Positions 12,301 through 24,427 of a stretch of DNA of 64,000 nt are shown one piece after another. The DNA comes from Cyrtodaria siliqua (taxonomy: Eukaryota; Mollusca; Bivalvia; Adapedonta; Hiatellidae): assembly GCA_037043455.1 (NCBI GenBank), contig JAWPHD010003073.1:62001-126000 (forward strand), written 5' to 3'. A model generated the notes under the pieces. It did not search any database. It was not told where the DNA came from and saw only the letters and a list, made by a program, of their open reading frames with translations. Position numbers and translations under genes: made by a program. Position 1 is the first letter of the stretch. Every line of letters begins with the position of its first letter.

Positions 12301-13786
12301 TTTAATTCAGTTGTTGCACCGCGTAATACTTTAGAAACCAGACTTAATCAAAGCATTAAAGTGGTGAATGCGGCGGGGTTTGTGTAACGAACAAAATATG
12401 AATAAGATGAACATGCCATGAATAACAAAGTGCAGGAAAAATGAATAGAAATGGGGGAAAATAGCAATACCAATTACACCAGCAGAGCATATTATGCAAT
12501 GTTTTTCAAAGTGAAGTCAGGATGTTTGTTACACATCAAACATGGTTGCTATGTATATACCACTAACTAGGATGACTGAGAGGTGTTGATTTGAAAAATA
12601 CTAGACGCGAGTAGTTCTTGCATTTTTTGATTGCATTTTTTGAATCTTGTCAATTGGTATAGCGTTCACATCCGGAATGCCCCTCTACCTTTCTGTTCTT
12701 GCACGACTAGACATTGAACTTGAACTCCACAATCTTTGAAAGTTTTGAGCGACGCCGATCTTAAATACAGGAGATATAACGATAACAAGATTTCTATATA
12801 TGCTATATTCCAACATAATAACAATCCAGTGGTGTCTAAACAATGTTTCTTCATTTCATCTTGTCATTAATAATAATTCACTGACATCGTGAATCACTGA
12901 ACAACTTTCTAAATAGTTGTTGCTATATATAATTATACATAATAAAGCAATACTCATGTTGTTTTCACGTTCTATCTGAAGTAAAATCAAATAAAACAAT
13001 GCCGTAACCAGAACGTTTTCCCCCAATACGATCAACTATTTTGCTAGGTTAAACGAGGCAAGTTCTGTAGACACAATTGAAATATTGTCATTTGGAATAT
13101 TATTGTTTTCCTATTACATACATAGCTCATTTTAGTTTAAGTCAGTTCTTCTCAATACATTCAGTTCATGCAAACCCGGAGGCACTATTCATCTACGCGG
13201 AGGCATATAATTTGAACGCTGTTCGGCTTCCACTTGTGCTATTTTTAGCTCAGAAATCTGGCCAGCCTTCAATTTTGGTATACCATTCTGTTAACATTGC
13301 AGCGGGTTTGCTCCCCGCCGCAATAATAATATTTAAATGTTGCCAATTAACTGAAATATGCGTATCAAATTATAATAATATGTTGTCTGTGCTCATGCTT
13401 ATAATAAAATAAAGAAAATCGAACATTACTTCTTAGACATGTTTATCTAAAGTGGTTAATGCACGTGGCATGAATATAAAGCACTACATTTCCATTATTT
13501 TTAAATCTAGTGTCATTCTGACTTTAAACAGGATGTATTCAATCTTACTTCATTACACCGTTACTCAAAACAAGAAGAATACACGTAAAAAACTCTGCCA
13601 CAAATCACTGCGAATATTCAACAAACGACAAGCGGTATAGACGTATTGTAAATCAATAATATTATCTACAGAGTATCTAGCAGACGACTGGCATGTTATT
13701 GAAATTGACGTTTTCGTACGAACAATAAACGAATCATCCAACGCACGAACACACACGGACTTGGTGACATTATATCTTTACAAAAT
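12301..13786. other. No recognised gene; one GC-richer block
   Basis: Mostly AT-rich. A block at about 13140-13320 is GC-richer than its flanks and open on the plus strand (13077-13412), but the translation matches no family I know and has no convincing splice sites. Confidence 0.4.
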
Positions 13787-14105
13787 GTGCATGCTTTTTA
13801 TTGTCCGTTGTCGTCCATCGGACAAAGAGTGAACTATATAAAAGCCGTATGCAGTCGCAGACGATCGCAGATACTCGTACAACCAAAATCGGTCGCAGCA
13901 AGGTTTTTGAACATGCACAAAAACCTTGTTGCGACTGAAGTGATCGCAAGAGGTCGCAAGCAGTCGTGCTACTTGTTGCACGACCTGTTGCATGCTGTCG
14001 TGTACGATCGCAGATGATCGCAAGACTTTTTGGTCTCCGCCCCCTCGCACGACCATCTGCTACCGATTGCACGACCTGTTGCACCTCCGTGCGATCGGCA
14101 GGCCA
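13787..14105. mobile_element. GATCGCA-rich interspersed element with hairpin
   Basis: Dense in GATCGCA, GTCGCA and GCACGACC words on both strands, with a perfect 17-bp inverted repeat (13892-13908 with 13919-13935, 10-nt loop). A second member of the same compositional type lies at 21090-21425. It is far GC-richer than its surroundings and probably a non-autonomous DNA transposon; no defined ends were found. Confidence 0.5.
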
Positions 14106-15039
14106 GTTGCAGAATTTAAATATATATATATATTGTAATTATTATTTATTTATTAAAATAGTCAGTGTACTAACTTAATTAAAAATACAAATCAACTATA
14201 ACCTTAGAAAATAGCATTTCATGAAATATTAAAACAGTCTTTCGTTGAATGTCAAGTTGCAATTAACATAATACATGTATGAAACGTTTATTCTCTGTAT
14301 ACATAAAAGAGAAAAAATATTTTCGACTTGATTTTATATATTTAATAAATATTATTAGGAACCGAAGAGCCACAGGCAGGTCACCCAGGAGGTGGAGTGA
14401 TATGTGTGTATTTGAAGATCAGCTGAAAGCAGAGAACAAAAAAACACCCGCAAGATTGCAGACTCGGGTTTATTGTGTCTGTTTTTCCGACACCCTGGCT
14501 TTGATGCCCCGGTTTTAGCAGCACTCATATATCTGCTTCTACCTCGCATTTTCAGTACAGGAGCAGACAAGTCATTTCACGTGCCTGAACCGCATAACTC
14601 AAACATAAATAATTGGGGTTGGAGGCAACGTAGTTCCCATTTTGCAAGCACGTGCAGATGCGCGGATTTTATAGTACTCTGTTTAGAAACACTAGTTTAA
14701 AGCTTATACTAGATGGCAAAGAAAACAAATCATATCAGAAGTCAGTTATTATGTCGGAGATTTATAAAACAATCGTGTTGACAGGTTTTATTGAGATATC
14801 ATAGTCGGAAATCGCGGTACAAATGCGAAGATCGAAAAAAACTAGTTTTTGTTTTCTTCGAAATTGCCAATGTTTCAAAACGGGTACAAAAATTGTATAT
14901 TCTTAAATATTGTTGAAATTGACAGGAGTCGAAGATCATTACCTGATCTACCTTTTTTGAAAATTTCTTATTTTTTCGTGAATATACATTTTGCGTGCCC
15001 GTTTTGAAAGTTGGTACCTGCATTTCACTCTTTCAGAGG
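14106..15039. other. Non-coding; inverted repeat at 14866-15014
   Basis: The segment beginning CAATGTTTCAAAACGGG near 14869 recurs inverted near 14985-15014 (GCCCGTTTTGAAAG). It lies upstream of the candidate non-coding transcript. No exon recognised. Confidence 0.45.
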
Positions 15040-16900
15040 CTATTCAAAATGGCGGCGACACAGAAAAACACCCAGCCCAGGGCCAGTCAGTCGCAGGCCA
15101 CAAACCCACTTCTCCCTGGACAAATTAACATCATATGGTCAATACACAGTCACAGAAACTAAATATTGTGAATTGAACTGAACGTTTATAAATAGCTAAG
15201 GAATGTGCTAAAAATAGCTCACACACATTCAAAGGTCAAATAATGCTGATCCGTGTACATACACAGACAGATCGTTTACACATACGGCCCGATTGACGGT
15301 GACCGATGGATTATTTCAATTTATTTGCACAGAAGTAGAATTAAAACAGTGTTACAATCACGATCGTATACAATTCCAAGTTTTGCATGAGTGCGTAATT
15401 TACAAAATACAAACAAATAGATCTATTAGATCTACAGTAGACAATGTAGAGAATTAAAATTGAAAAGTGGAACACACCAGCAAATGCCTGAAATGGGTCA
15501 TGGCATTGTCTGCACTGTAGCCTTTGTAAGTAAATACACTTTTAATTTCTGTATGACAAGTGTTTAACGTTGAAACATGTAAAACGGTGGTGGTTGATAT
15601 ATATTAACTTAATTCTGATAATTTTTTAGAACACATGAGTGATGAATAATTGATGAAAATGTAAGCCTTGAAAATCTACTATTTGTTCATGAATGCCACC
15701 TGTGACTTACATTTTGGACAGTATCATCTTCTGGAAAGCACCACTTTCAATTCCAGTTGTGTTTTAAGTAAAATGTTATGGAATGCTGACATTGTTAGCA
15801 TTGAGAAAGTTGGACAGAGTTATTAATATTAAAAACAAATGAAACAATATCATATATGACTTGTTTTTTTCAGGTCTGCTAAGACTAAGTTAGCTAGAGG
15901 CAGTGTGCAGTATTACCATAGCCAGATTCAAGTCAAATTTCCCAGTCGCACAGTATAACTACATCAAGAGCCTTGTATTAGCCAGTATGTAGGTAAGCGC
16001 AGCTTCAAAAAATCTATGAATTTATCAATGTTTGTTCTTTGCAAAATATGTGGCATTGTGCACCAGTCCTGCACCACAGACATATTAATAATTTGTTATT
16101 AGGTCTGTGCCTGCACTTAGTCTCAGACTTTTTATACTAAAAATAAAAATGGTGTTTTACAGCACATCGACACATAAATAGGTCATATTGTGCTTAGTAC
16201 ATATGTAAAATTAAACAAACAAAATAAAAAGGTCCCTGTATTACATCTAAATTATTAAACTTAACCAAGACCCCGACTTAACATAATGTGCATGGCCCAG
16301 CAATAGCATGGTGGATGATAGCAATCTGGAGCTTCCGGTTCAAGTCACACATGCACCACTGAGTTTCGTCTATGGTTTCGGGCAATACATCTTCCCTCAG
16401 TCTTGTTTGTTCCTCAGCCTCTTTTGTTTGATTGGGATTGAAACTGGGGAGTCTATCCTCCAAGCACGATAAACAACCATAGAAATTATTAATATATACA
16501 TTAGTAAGAGTAAGACAGGTTCTCGAATTCCTATGTGTCATTTGGGGCGGCTCAAAATAAGGTATACCGGTAATAAATGTGTTGATTTAGCAGAAAACGA
16601 TTATTTTTAATTTATTGTACATGTAAACAAAGTTCTATAATCACTATTCATTTACATATTTCAGTTCTACAACTTGTTACCTATTTAAGTTGAAACAAAA
16701 TATCATGTATGTCATTTTTATTTTCAGAGCCTGGAGTCCTGAGATGCTGGGAGTTAGCTGAAAATAGTTAGTGATGTCTCAATATATATGGGAGGATTTT
16801 ATTGAAACAAGTAGTCACATATAACTTTTTACAACATTAACAACAGAATCAGAAATACTTAAACGAACAAGAATAGTATATAATAACAAGATGGTGTACA
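15040..16900 (+). ncRNA. Candidate spliced non-coding transcript
   Basis: Three signals line up on the plus strand. A CAAAATGGCGGC box at about 15046, resembling a YY1 promoter element, could mark a start. A strong donor GTAAGT lies at 15526. An exon at 15874-15992 has a TTGTTTTTTTCAG acceptor and a GTAAGC donor. A further acceptor TTTTATTTTCAG ends at 16727. The implied introns are 348 and 735 bp. The only ATG frame (15050) runs 36 codons and stops within the first exon, so a coding role is unlikely. No homologue is recognised. The evidence is splice-signal quality only, and the 3' end is not defined. Confidence 0.28.
16448..16558 (+). mobile_element. Degenerate SINE family 2 fragment
   Basis: It retains CTATCCTCCAAGCACG, an ACCATAGAAAT segment, an AATTCCTATGTGTC segment and a GGGGCGGCTC end, in the same order as the copy at 35695-35902 but strongly diverged. 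Confidence 0.55.
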
Positions 16901-17204
16901 ATATTTTTTTTTTTTTATGAATCATGAATCAGCAATACCTCATACGGACAGTACTAGCATCAACTTCAAGAAAAATATGTCTAGTAAGAGGATCACCAGT
17001 TCAGCCAGCACAATATCATATCAACATGCATATCCGACTGTAGACACAAGGTGGATCGTTGGCGACATTAACTGGATAGTTCATTGGAGTGGCTCAAAAT
17101 AAGGGCTAATATGAAAATATAAATGTGTTTCTGTTAATCTGACCGGCCGTGCCCAATTTATTTATTGGATTAAAATGTTTTCTGAATTTTATTGGATTAT
17201 ATAA

Positions 17205-17300
17205 AAGTTTGTGGAATAACAGATGGCAGGAGGTGTATATTACCGGTTATACCTAGAAGAAAAGTGAGTGGTCTTCCTCACCAAAAAAATAACAAACAGA
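17205..17300 (+). mobile_element. Degenerate SINE family 1 fragment
   Basis: Order of matches to the full SINE: GATGGCAGGAGGTGTA, then GTTATACCTAGAAG in place of the usual GGTTCTACCCAGG, then GTGGTCTTCCTCACCA and an A/C-rich tail. Confidence 0.5.
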
Positions 17301-17365
17301 TACATGTATATATATATAACCCCACATATGTTCAAATTGGCTTGCACCATATAAACAATTACATA

Positions 17366-17511
17366 TTAAAGGGACATGCAGCAATCTTCTTTTTTTTAAA
17401 CTCCAAAATGTTATAACTTATAATTTAAATATATGCAAGCGGGTGTAAAGTGAAAATAAATTACATTTTAATGCTTGATAAAAACTTGATAAATGCTGTG
17501 TGTCCCTTTAA
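17366..17511. mobile_element. Short MITE family A copy
   Basis: TTAA at 17366-17369 followed by AGGGACATGCAGCAATC; right end GTGTGTCCCT to 17507, then TTAA. Only 138 bp between the duplications, an internally deleted member. Confidence 0.8.
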
Positions 17512-17993
17512 TAAATAAAAACAATTATTGTATGATGCAATTTAATTTTTTATGTAATACCCTTTATATTTGGGATGTTTTGATGTAAATATTTGAAATA
17601 AAATGTTTTAAAATCAAATAAATAATTCATTTTGATATCTGACTTGTTACATATTTTTTACTTAGTCATGAAAGATAATATTTAAGGCCTTAATATGTAC
17701 CTTAAATGTTTATTGTTTACCATTGAAAGGTGAGGCGGCATATGGTGTTAGTTATCTGTGCGTCTATATCCTTCCACAGTTTTTAACCAATCTTTTCGAA
17801 ACTTTACATGATCTTTATCTATGATGTCTAGAGGAGCATATCGATTTTGCATCAAAATAAAATTTATTTATGAATATATATTCTTGCATAGTACAATTTT
17901 CCACGGATTGTTTTCAGTGCGTTCATTCAAGTCCCTTGGACATATTGAGTTGAGATGTTCGGTTGGCATTTTATATTTGTATACATTCTCATC
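17512..17993. other. No gene seen
   Basis: AT-rich, no credible exon; from about 17690 it contains weakly repetitive sequence. Confidence 0.4.
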
Positions 17994-18150
17994 TTCACCT
18001 CTCACCGCTGCGGGTTCAATTCCCACTGGGAGCTCAACTTGTAGGTGAGAAAGTGTCGATTCTTACAGATAGCAGTAAGTACACAGTACTGGTTCTACCC
18101 AGGAAATATGGCCTAAAATGTGCTATAATGACATAAAACACAATTCAACT
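17994..18150 (+). mobile_element. SINE family 1, partial head
   Basis: It begins in the tRNA-like half (CTCACCGCTGCGGGTTC, containing a B-box variant) and continues through the GTGTCGATTCTTAC and GTACTGGTTCTACCCAGG core. Confidence 0.8.
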
Positions 18151-18396
18151 TTAAAAATATAAAGTAAAAGAAATGGCCTTCTTTATTTTCCTTCGATGCT
18201 ATCAGTATACGTATTACGACAGTGTTTCTGTCTGATAAAAAATTCATCTTAGGTTTCAACCGACAAATGGTCTATATTTAAACTAATACAAGTAAGATGG
18301 GGCCCTCAAACCCTTTTATGTGTGGGTGATATATTCCACGGTTGATTCATGATACTAGCATGGGACAGCTATAGTACATATGACAGTGCTGAGTGC

Positions 18397-18710
18397 AGTT
18401 GCGGATGAATTGAATTGAATATTTAACGGCTCATCAACACAGTACAGGTTATTTAGAGCCGCCTCAGAGAGAGGGGAAGGATACATAGGAATCCGGGAAC
18501 CGTGCACTACCCTTATTATCGAACAGATTCCTATGGTTCTTTAACATGCTCGGATGATAGACCTATAAGCGGGACCACCCTGTTTACGTCCCCATCCGAC
18601 GGATGAGGCTAAGGGAATGTGTCTTGCCCAAGAACACACCGACAAAACTCAGTGGCACCACCTCCGGTTACAAATCCGCTGCGCTACTGACTGCGCCAAG
18701 TTGCGGATGA
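18397..18710 (-). mobile_element. Full-length SINE family 2 with 12-bp target duplication
   Basis: The 12-mer AGTTGCGGATGA occurs at 18397-18408 and 18699-18710, flanking a 290-bp element. Read on the minus strand it starts with a tRNA-like head (TGGCGCAGTCAGTAGCGC at the A-box position). It continues with a TTCTTGGGCAAGACAC segment and a GGATGGGGACGTAAAC motif, and ends in an ATTCA tail. The direct repeat proves insertion by target-primed copying. The central part resembles conserved SINE domains known across animals (Nin, Deu or Meta type, from memory, not verified). Confidence 0.88.
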
Positions 18711-19720
18711 CAATTAGACACTGGACAGTCTAGTCAAAAACACAGCAACAAATATATTATCTGAATATGTTTAAGAATGTACTGTATGCTTGGAAGAGCT
18801 TTCAAAAACAAACTAGCTTTCATGATTTTAGTTGGGGTGGGATGGGGATGGGGCGCGTCCTTTTAAATCTCAGTTCAGATGCCCTCCCCCTCCTTCTCTC
18901 CATCCCAACTCCCATCTTGAACAGTAGCGATTGTTACGTAAACTTTCCACATATGAGAGGGTGCCCAATACTACCCGCTCCATCGAATACGCGCCTGCAG
19001 TTCTTGCGAGGTCAGTCGAGTCAAAATTACAGTTAAATCAAACAATTCGTATTTTCGTGTACTTTTGATAAAGAAATAACATGCTTTTCGTGATATGCAG
19101 CAAAATTCATGTAATGTGTGAGCTAAAACAACAATTCAAGTATCTCCTCGTACTTTATTTAACAAAAAACAAACGGTTGTTGTCATTTTAATCGTATTCT
19201 AAAGATGGCATCTTTTAGAGTTATCGCCCCTCGCTTCGACATTTTACAAGGCGGGTCTGAATTTATCACGCAGTAGAGCTTCTAAAAAAAAAGTCGGTAC
19301 AGACGAAAATCACGAAACCTAAAGTGGAAATGAAATTTCATGATCAAAAATTGTCACAATTTTCCAAATTATGCGTTTTAAAAAATTCAAAATGGCGGAC
19401 ATTTTTTTTTTTTTGACGTTGCCGAAAGTTGACGTACTACTTTTCGTTGTCAAGCGTGGTTGCGATATTTGAAAGATGTAGGAAAATATCAAGGCTGCTC
19501 CCCTACTGTTTATGAACAATTTCCCGAACTTCGGGATTATAAAAATCGCCGAACTAAACAGCTCTCCCGCATTTTCTCCGTGGTATCGTACCCCACGTTA
19601 CCCCACAACCTAGAGGTTCGAACTTCAACTGAACAGGACCGCCAGCGAGTTCCCTCCATATACATGTATATTATATATACACTAGAGTGTCCATAACGAC
19701 CGTTAAAATGGTTTGCACGG
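18711..19720. other. Non-coding; unrecognised open segment at 19455-19590
   Basis: An open plus-strand segment reads RYLKDVGKYQGCSP then TVYEQFPELRDYKNRRTKQ. Its composition is protein-like, but I recognise no family and no clear acceptor precedes it. It could be a fragment of a mobile-element protein or chance. The remainder holds nothing identifiable. Confidence 0.25.
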
Positions 19721-20480
19721 GTTGCAGTAGGTGTTAAAATAATTGAAAATAACGAAGTATCCTAACTTTGATTATCTGCCGGGCCCCCAGCAACCGGGGA
19801 GGGGGGTGGGGGGGGGGGGGGGGGGATCGGACTTACAGGTCAAGGTTATATGTCAGCACGGGTAACATAAGCTCTTAGAACGATTGAAAAGTGACCGCAC
19901 TAACTAATTATCCTATTTTAAAGTATAGGACTATTTGATTATCTGCCCCTAGCAACCGAGGGGGTGCTGCTAAGGGGCTGTTGTATATGTACTCGTAGCT
20001 TAGACCCCTGGGGGGGGGGGGGGGGGTTATATGTACTCGTAGCTTTGACCCCAGGGATGAGATCCGGACTGGGATCGGACTTACAGGTCAAGATTATATG
20101 TCAGCACGGGTAACATAAGCTCTTAGAACGATTGAAAAGTGACCGCACTAACTAATTATCCTATTTTAAAGTATAGGACTATTTGATTATCTGCCCCTAG
20201 CAACCGAGGGGGTGCTGCTAAGGGGCTGTTGTATATGTACTCGTAGCTTAGACCCCTGGGGTGAAATCCAGACTGGGTTCCGACTTATAGGTCAAGGTTA
20301 TATGTTAGCACGGGTTGCAGACGTTCTTAGAAAAGCTGAAAAACAAACCTTTTTATTGGAAGTGGCCTGAGGTTCGAACCTTAACCACACGGTCATGGTT
20401 AGCCGGGACCCGAACGAGGGCAAGATGTCTGGTCTTAGAACCTAGGGTCGGACCCGGACTAAATTCGGACTTATTGGTCA
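19720..20480. repeat. Tandem repeat of about 205-250 bp with G-runs
   Basis: The phrase CGGACTTACAGGTCAAG starts near 19828, 20076 and (as CGACTTATAGG) 20281. Copies contain long guanine tracts (19801-19826, 20009-20027) and a GGTTCGAAC word. The copy length difference comes mainly from the G-run segment. Confidence 0.82.
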
Positions 20481-21089
20481 TTTGTGCACTTAAACTCGTG
20501 CATTGAAATTTATAAATCGTTATGAAGTATTGGTATGTTTATAAGTCGGAACCCAGTCTGATGGAGAATGGCTTTGTGGGTTCGACCCCCGCTACGATCA
20601 ACCGACTCTTTATGGGAAAGAAACTTGGTGGTTTTTGTTTTATACTGGTACTTCCAACGAACATTGGTTCGGAAACTATGTACCTGTAAATAACTGTATG
20701 CATTCAAAGTTTATTTTTGTAGAATTAAATTATCAATTCATTTATCTTCCTAATCATTTTATTTCTCTCCCGTATGTATTCCCATATTTATGCGGATTTT
20801 AGCTATCATATATCGTCACTTTAAAAATATTTATCTCCAATATGTGTTCACTTCTCAGTACAACGGCATTCGACGTAATAAAAACTTGCAATTGAGACAA
20901 CTAAACAGTTGAACGCAGGAGATATTTCTGTTCCGTTCTTTGGTTGCATCCTGATATGGTTGAGTATTATAATACTAGGGCTAAGACACAAATGACAAGT
21001 TGTTTTATGTATTTGATTAGCAAATAATATTTTCTGTAATTCCTGAGACTCCCAAATTAAATATTTACACCAGGCCACACCACCAAATA
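20481..21089. other. No gene seen
   Basis: A GGGTTCGACCCC word at about 20578 resembles a B-box, probably a SINE relic. Otherwise featureless. Confidence 0.4.
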
Positions 21090-21425
21090 AAACGACCGAT
21101 CACACAACCGATTGCAACAGGCTGGGAATACTCGCAGCTATTTCCGATCACTCGCACTACCAGTCACAAGTTGTCGTGCTGCCGGCCTTCAAAATTCTGC
21201 AAGTGATTGCAGGTAGTCGTACGACAATTCGAAAGCAATCGTACGATATGTCTAAAATCGTTGGGACCACACCCACGATTGCTACAGCCATTTGTTATGC
21301 GATCAGTCTTTTCAGTGCTCGGAGTGTGACTGCAACGTCTGCGATTGACCCCGACCTTCTCGCGATTATCCCGGTCTGCGACTGGGGGAAATCGCAAGCG
21401 ATCGCAACTCAGTATGACTGAGGCT
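21090..21425. mobile_element. Second GATCGCA-rich element
   Basis: Same word composition as 13787-14105 (CGATCGCA, GATTGCAA, AGTCGTACGA). GC-rich against the background. Open frames on both strands are short and unrelated to known proteins. Confidence 0.45.
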
Positions 21426-22061
21426 TTAATAAGTAGTTTCGTTCGTCCTCTGACTATCCATTGTGTTTATATTATAATATAAAAAACCTGGGACTGTCCA
21501 CCCATTCCGAAGGTTTACGGACATTTTTTATCACAATGTTTGCCGTTTCTTTTTATTCGAACATGTCATCGCCATTCGGCATCCGTAAACTTTTGTCTTA
21601 TTTATCCAATAATTTTAGTAATCTTATTTGAAGATTTGTTTCAATGATATTTTGGATGTGTTCGACAAGAATGAGCAAAGTTGACGCATGCTTATCGGAG
21701 TCATTGACCTCGTTATGTCTAAACGGCTTCTGAAATACACCACGGATGAAATCGACAATGAGCAAATGTGATGAATGCATTATATAGTTATTGCCCTTGA
21801 TCATAAACTCTTGACATAAATTGTTTACACAATAACTCAATGTATGACTTCTGATTTTGAAGGTTTGTTTCAATAATATCTCGGACTATTTCGACAGTGA
21901 ATATCATTAACGCATACGTTGTTGCCCTTGATAGTGTGAACATAATGGAACTTCAGTTTGCTGACTTGCTTGCTGACATAAACGGCGTCTAATTGTCTCT
22001 GGGACCAGGAAGCTTTATATGAAGAAGCTATCCAGCTAGCTTGCGGAATGTCGGTTGTTCT
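21426..22061. repeat. Degenerate non-coding repeat
   Basis: The phrase TTTGTTTCAATGATAT (21638) and its variant TTTGTTTCAATAATAT (21864) each lead into a TTCGACA-GAA segment and a TTGCCCTTGAT word. This is a two-unit degenerate repeat of about 225 bp. Open frames on the minus strand follow the repeat and are not genes. Confidence 0.4.
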
Positions 22062-22064
22062 ACA

Positions 22065-22195
22065 CAAGTGCCCACTCGTGCACGAACATTACCCGGAGGG
22101 GCACCTGGGGTCTTCCTGCACCAATGGAAGCTGCAAAGTCGCAATATGACCTTAGATGTTGGTACGACTATACAATCCAGATCCGTAAAATTCTT
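22065..22195 (+). mobile_element. SINE family 3 fragment
   Basis: It contains GGGGCACCTGGGGTCTTCC, AAGTCGCAATATGACCT and TTGGTACGACTATACAATCC. From memory this order matches the 3' half of a SINE common in molluscs, where the tail reads TGCGACGTTAAACCC. Confidence 0.45.
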
Positions 22196-22261
22196 GTTTT
22201 CTTCAAATTTGACTTAACGTTGTGGATGAGTTTGACAACGAGTAAAACTGGCGCAAATGTA

Positions 22262-22370
22262 CATTGTCCTTGTCTTTGCCAAATAAGAACAAATCAGTTA
22301 GTTTATATAAAAAAACTGAGTTATTTGCCCTTGACTTTGTCAAATAAGAACAAATCAGTTAGTTTATATA
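22262..22370. repeat. 61-bp repeat interrupted by the Helentron-like element
   Basis: Units with CAAATAAGAACAAATCAG and CTGAGTTATTTGCCC at 22262-22370 resume at 24428-24550 with 61-bp spacing (24429, 24490). The element between was inserted into this array. Confidence 0.75.
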
Positions 22371-24427
22371 AAACAAGAGGCCCAAGAGGGCCTGTGAACG
22401 CTCTACTGGCTGTTATACCATTGATGAATCGAGTCGTACTACATGGTGTCTAGAGTGTACACAAGGTTTTTCAAGTATTTGACCTAGTGACCTAGTTTTT
22501 GACTCCATGGGACCCATTTTCGAACTTGACCAAAATATAATTAAGACAACATTTCGACAAAGTTTCATCAAGATCGGGTCAGAAATATGGCCTCTAGAGT
22601 GTACACAAGGTTTTTCAAGTATTTGACCTAGTGACCTAGTTTTTGACCCTGTGTGACCCATTTTCGAACTTTAGCAAGCTATAATTAAGACAAATATTCT
22701 GACAAAATTGCATCAAGATCGGGTCAAAAATATGGCCTCTAGAGTGTACACACGGTTTTTCCAAAGTTTGACCTAGTGACCTAGTTTTTAACACCATGTG
22801 ACCCATTTTTGAACTTGACCAAGATATAATTAAGACAAACATTTTGACAAAGTTTCATCAAGATTGGGTCAGAAATACGGCTTCTAGAGTGTACACAAGG
22901 TTTTTCAAGTATTTGACCTAGTGACCTAGTTTTTAACCCCATGTAACCCATTTTCAAACTTAACCAAGATATAATTAAGACAAACATTCTGACAAAGTTG
23001 CATCAAGCTCGGGTCAAAAATATGGCCTCTAGAGTGTACACAAGGTTTTTCCAATATTTGACCTAGTGACCTAGTTTTTAACTTCATGTGCCCCATTTCC
23101 GAACTTGATCAAGATATAATTAAGATAAACAATTTGACAAAGTTTCATCAAGATTGGGTAACAAATATGACCTCTAGAGTGTACACAAGGTTTTTCAAGT
23201 ATTTGACCTAGTGACCTAGTTTTTGACCCTGTGTGACCCATTTTCGAATTTTAGCAAGCTATAATTGAGACAAATATTCTGACAAAATTGCATCAAGATC
23301 GGTTCAAAAATATGGCCTCTAGAGTGTACACACAGTTTTTCCAAAGTTTGACCTAGTGACCTAGTTTTTAATACCATGTGACCCATTTTTGAATTGACCA
23401 AGATATAATTAAGACAAACATTTTGACAAAGTTTCATCAAGATTGGGTCAGAAATACGGCTTCTAGAGTGTACACAAGGTTTTTCAAGTATTTGACCTAG
23501 TGACCTAGTTTTTAACCCCATGTGACCCATTTTCAAACTTGACCAAGATATAATTAAGATAAACATTCTGACAAAGTTGCATCAAGCTCGGGTCAAAAAT
23601 ATGGCCTCTAGAGTGTACACAAGGTTTTTCCAATATTTGACCTAGTGACCTAGTTTTTAACTTCATGTGACCCATTTCCGAACTTGATAAAGATATAATT
23701 AAGATAAACAATTTGACAAAGTTTCATCAAGATTGGGTAACAAATATGACCTCTAGAGTGTACACAAGTTTTTTCAAGTATTTGACCTAGTGACCTAGTT
23801 TTTGACCCTACATGACCCTTTTTGAACTTGACCGAGATTTCATTGAGACAAACATTCTGACAAAGTTTCATCAAGATCGGGTCAAAAATATGGCCTCTAG
23901 AGTTTACACACGGTTTTTCCAAAGTTTGACCTAGTGACCTAGTTTTTAATACCATGTGACCCATTTTTGAACTTGACCAAAATAAAATTAAGACAAACAT
24001 TTTGACAAAGTTTCATCAAGATTGGGTCAGAAATACGGCTTCTATAGTGTACACAAGGTTTTTCAAGTATTTGACCTAGTGACCTAGTTTCTAACCCCAT
24101 GTGACCCATTTTCAAACTTGACTAAGATATAATTAAGACAAACATTCTGACAAAGTTGCTTCAAGCTCGGGTCAAAAATATGGCCTCTAGAGTGTACACA
24201 AGGTTTTTCCAATATTTGACCTAGTGACCTAGTTTTTAATCCCACATGACCCATTTTCGAACTTGACCGAGATTTCATTGAGACAAACATTCTGACAAAG
24301 TTTCATGATGATTGCGTCAGAAATGTGGCCTCTAGAGTGTACACAAGCAAAAGTTAACGGACGGACGGACGGACGGACACCACACCATCCCATAAGCTCT
24401 GCTGGCCCTTGGCCAGTAGAGCTAAAA
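22371..24427. mobile_element. Helentron-like non-autonomous element with 145-bp array
   Basis: The left end starts AAGAGGCCCAAGAGGGCC. The right end has a (GGAC)n run at 24358-24379 and a stem-loop (AGCTCTGCTGGCC with GGCCAGTAGAGCT, 24394-24422). Between them are 13 units of 144-145 bp; the phrase GACCTAGTGACCTAG starts at 22481, 22625, 22770, 22915, 23060, 23205, 23350, 23494, 23639, 23784, 23928, 24073 and 24218. A 3'-proximal hairpin and a central tandem array fit non-autonomous Helentrons described in bivalves. No Rep/helicase is present. Minus-strand frames over the array are artefacts of the repeat. Confidence 0.75.

Noticed and set aside
13077..13412. 111-codon plus-strand gene
   Set aside because: No recognisable domain, no supporting splice or promoter signals, and only part lies in GC-richer sequence.
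13770..14084. 104-codon minus-strand gene
   Set aside because: Lies entirely in the GATCGCA-rich repeat; several frames are open on both strands because of composition.
14359..14420. RT C-terminal motif (GRSPRRW)
   Set aside because: Only seven to ten residues resemble LINE tails; the flanks do not support it.
19801..20027. G-quadruplex regulatory element
   Set aside because: The G-runs are real but lie in tandem copies far from any identified gene, and run length may be an assembly artefact.
21598..22067. Two minus-strand proteins
   Set aside because: Both overlap a degenerate repeat unit that recurs in direct orientation, with frames that do not stay in register.
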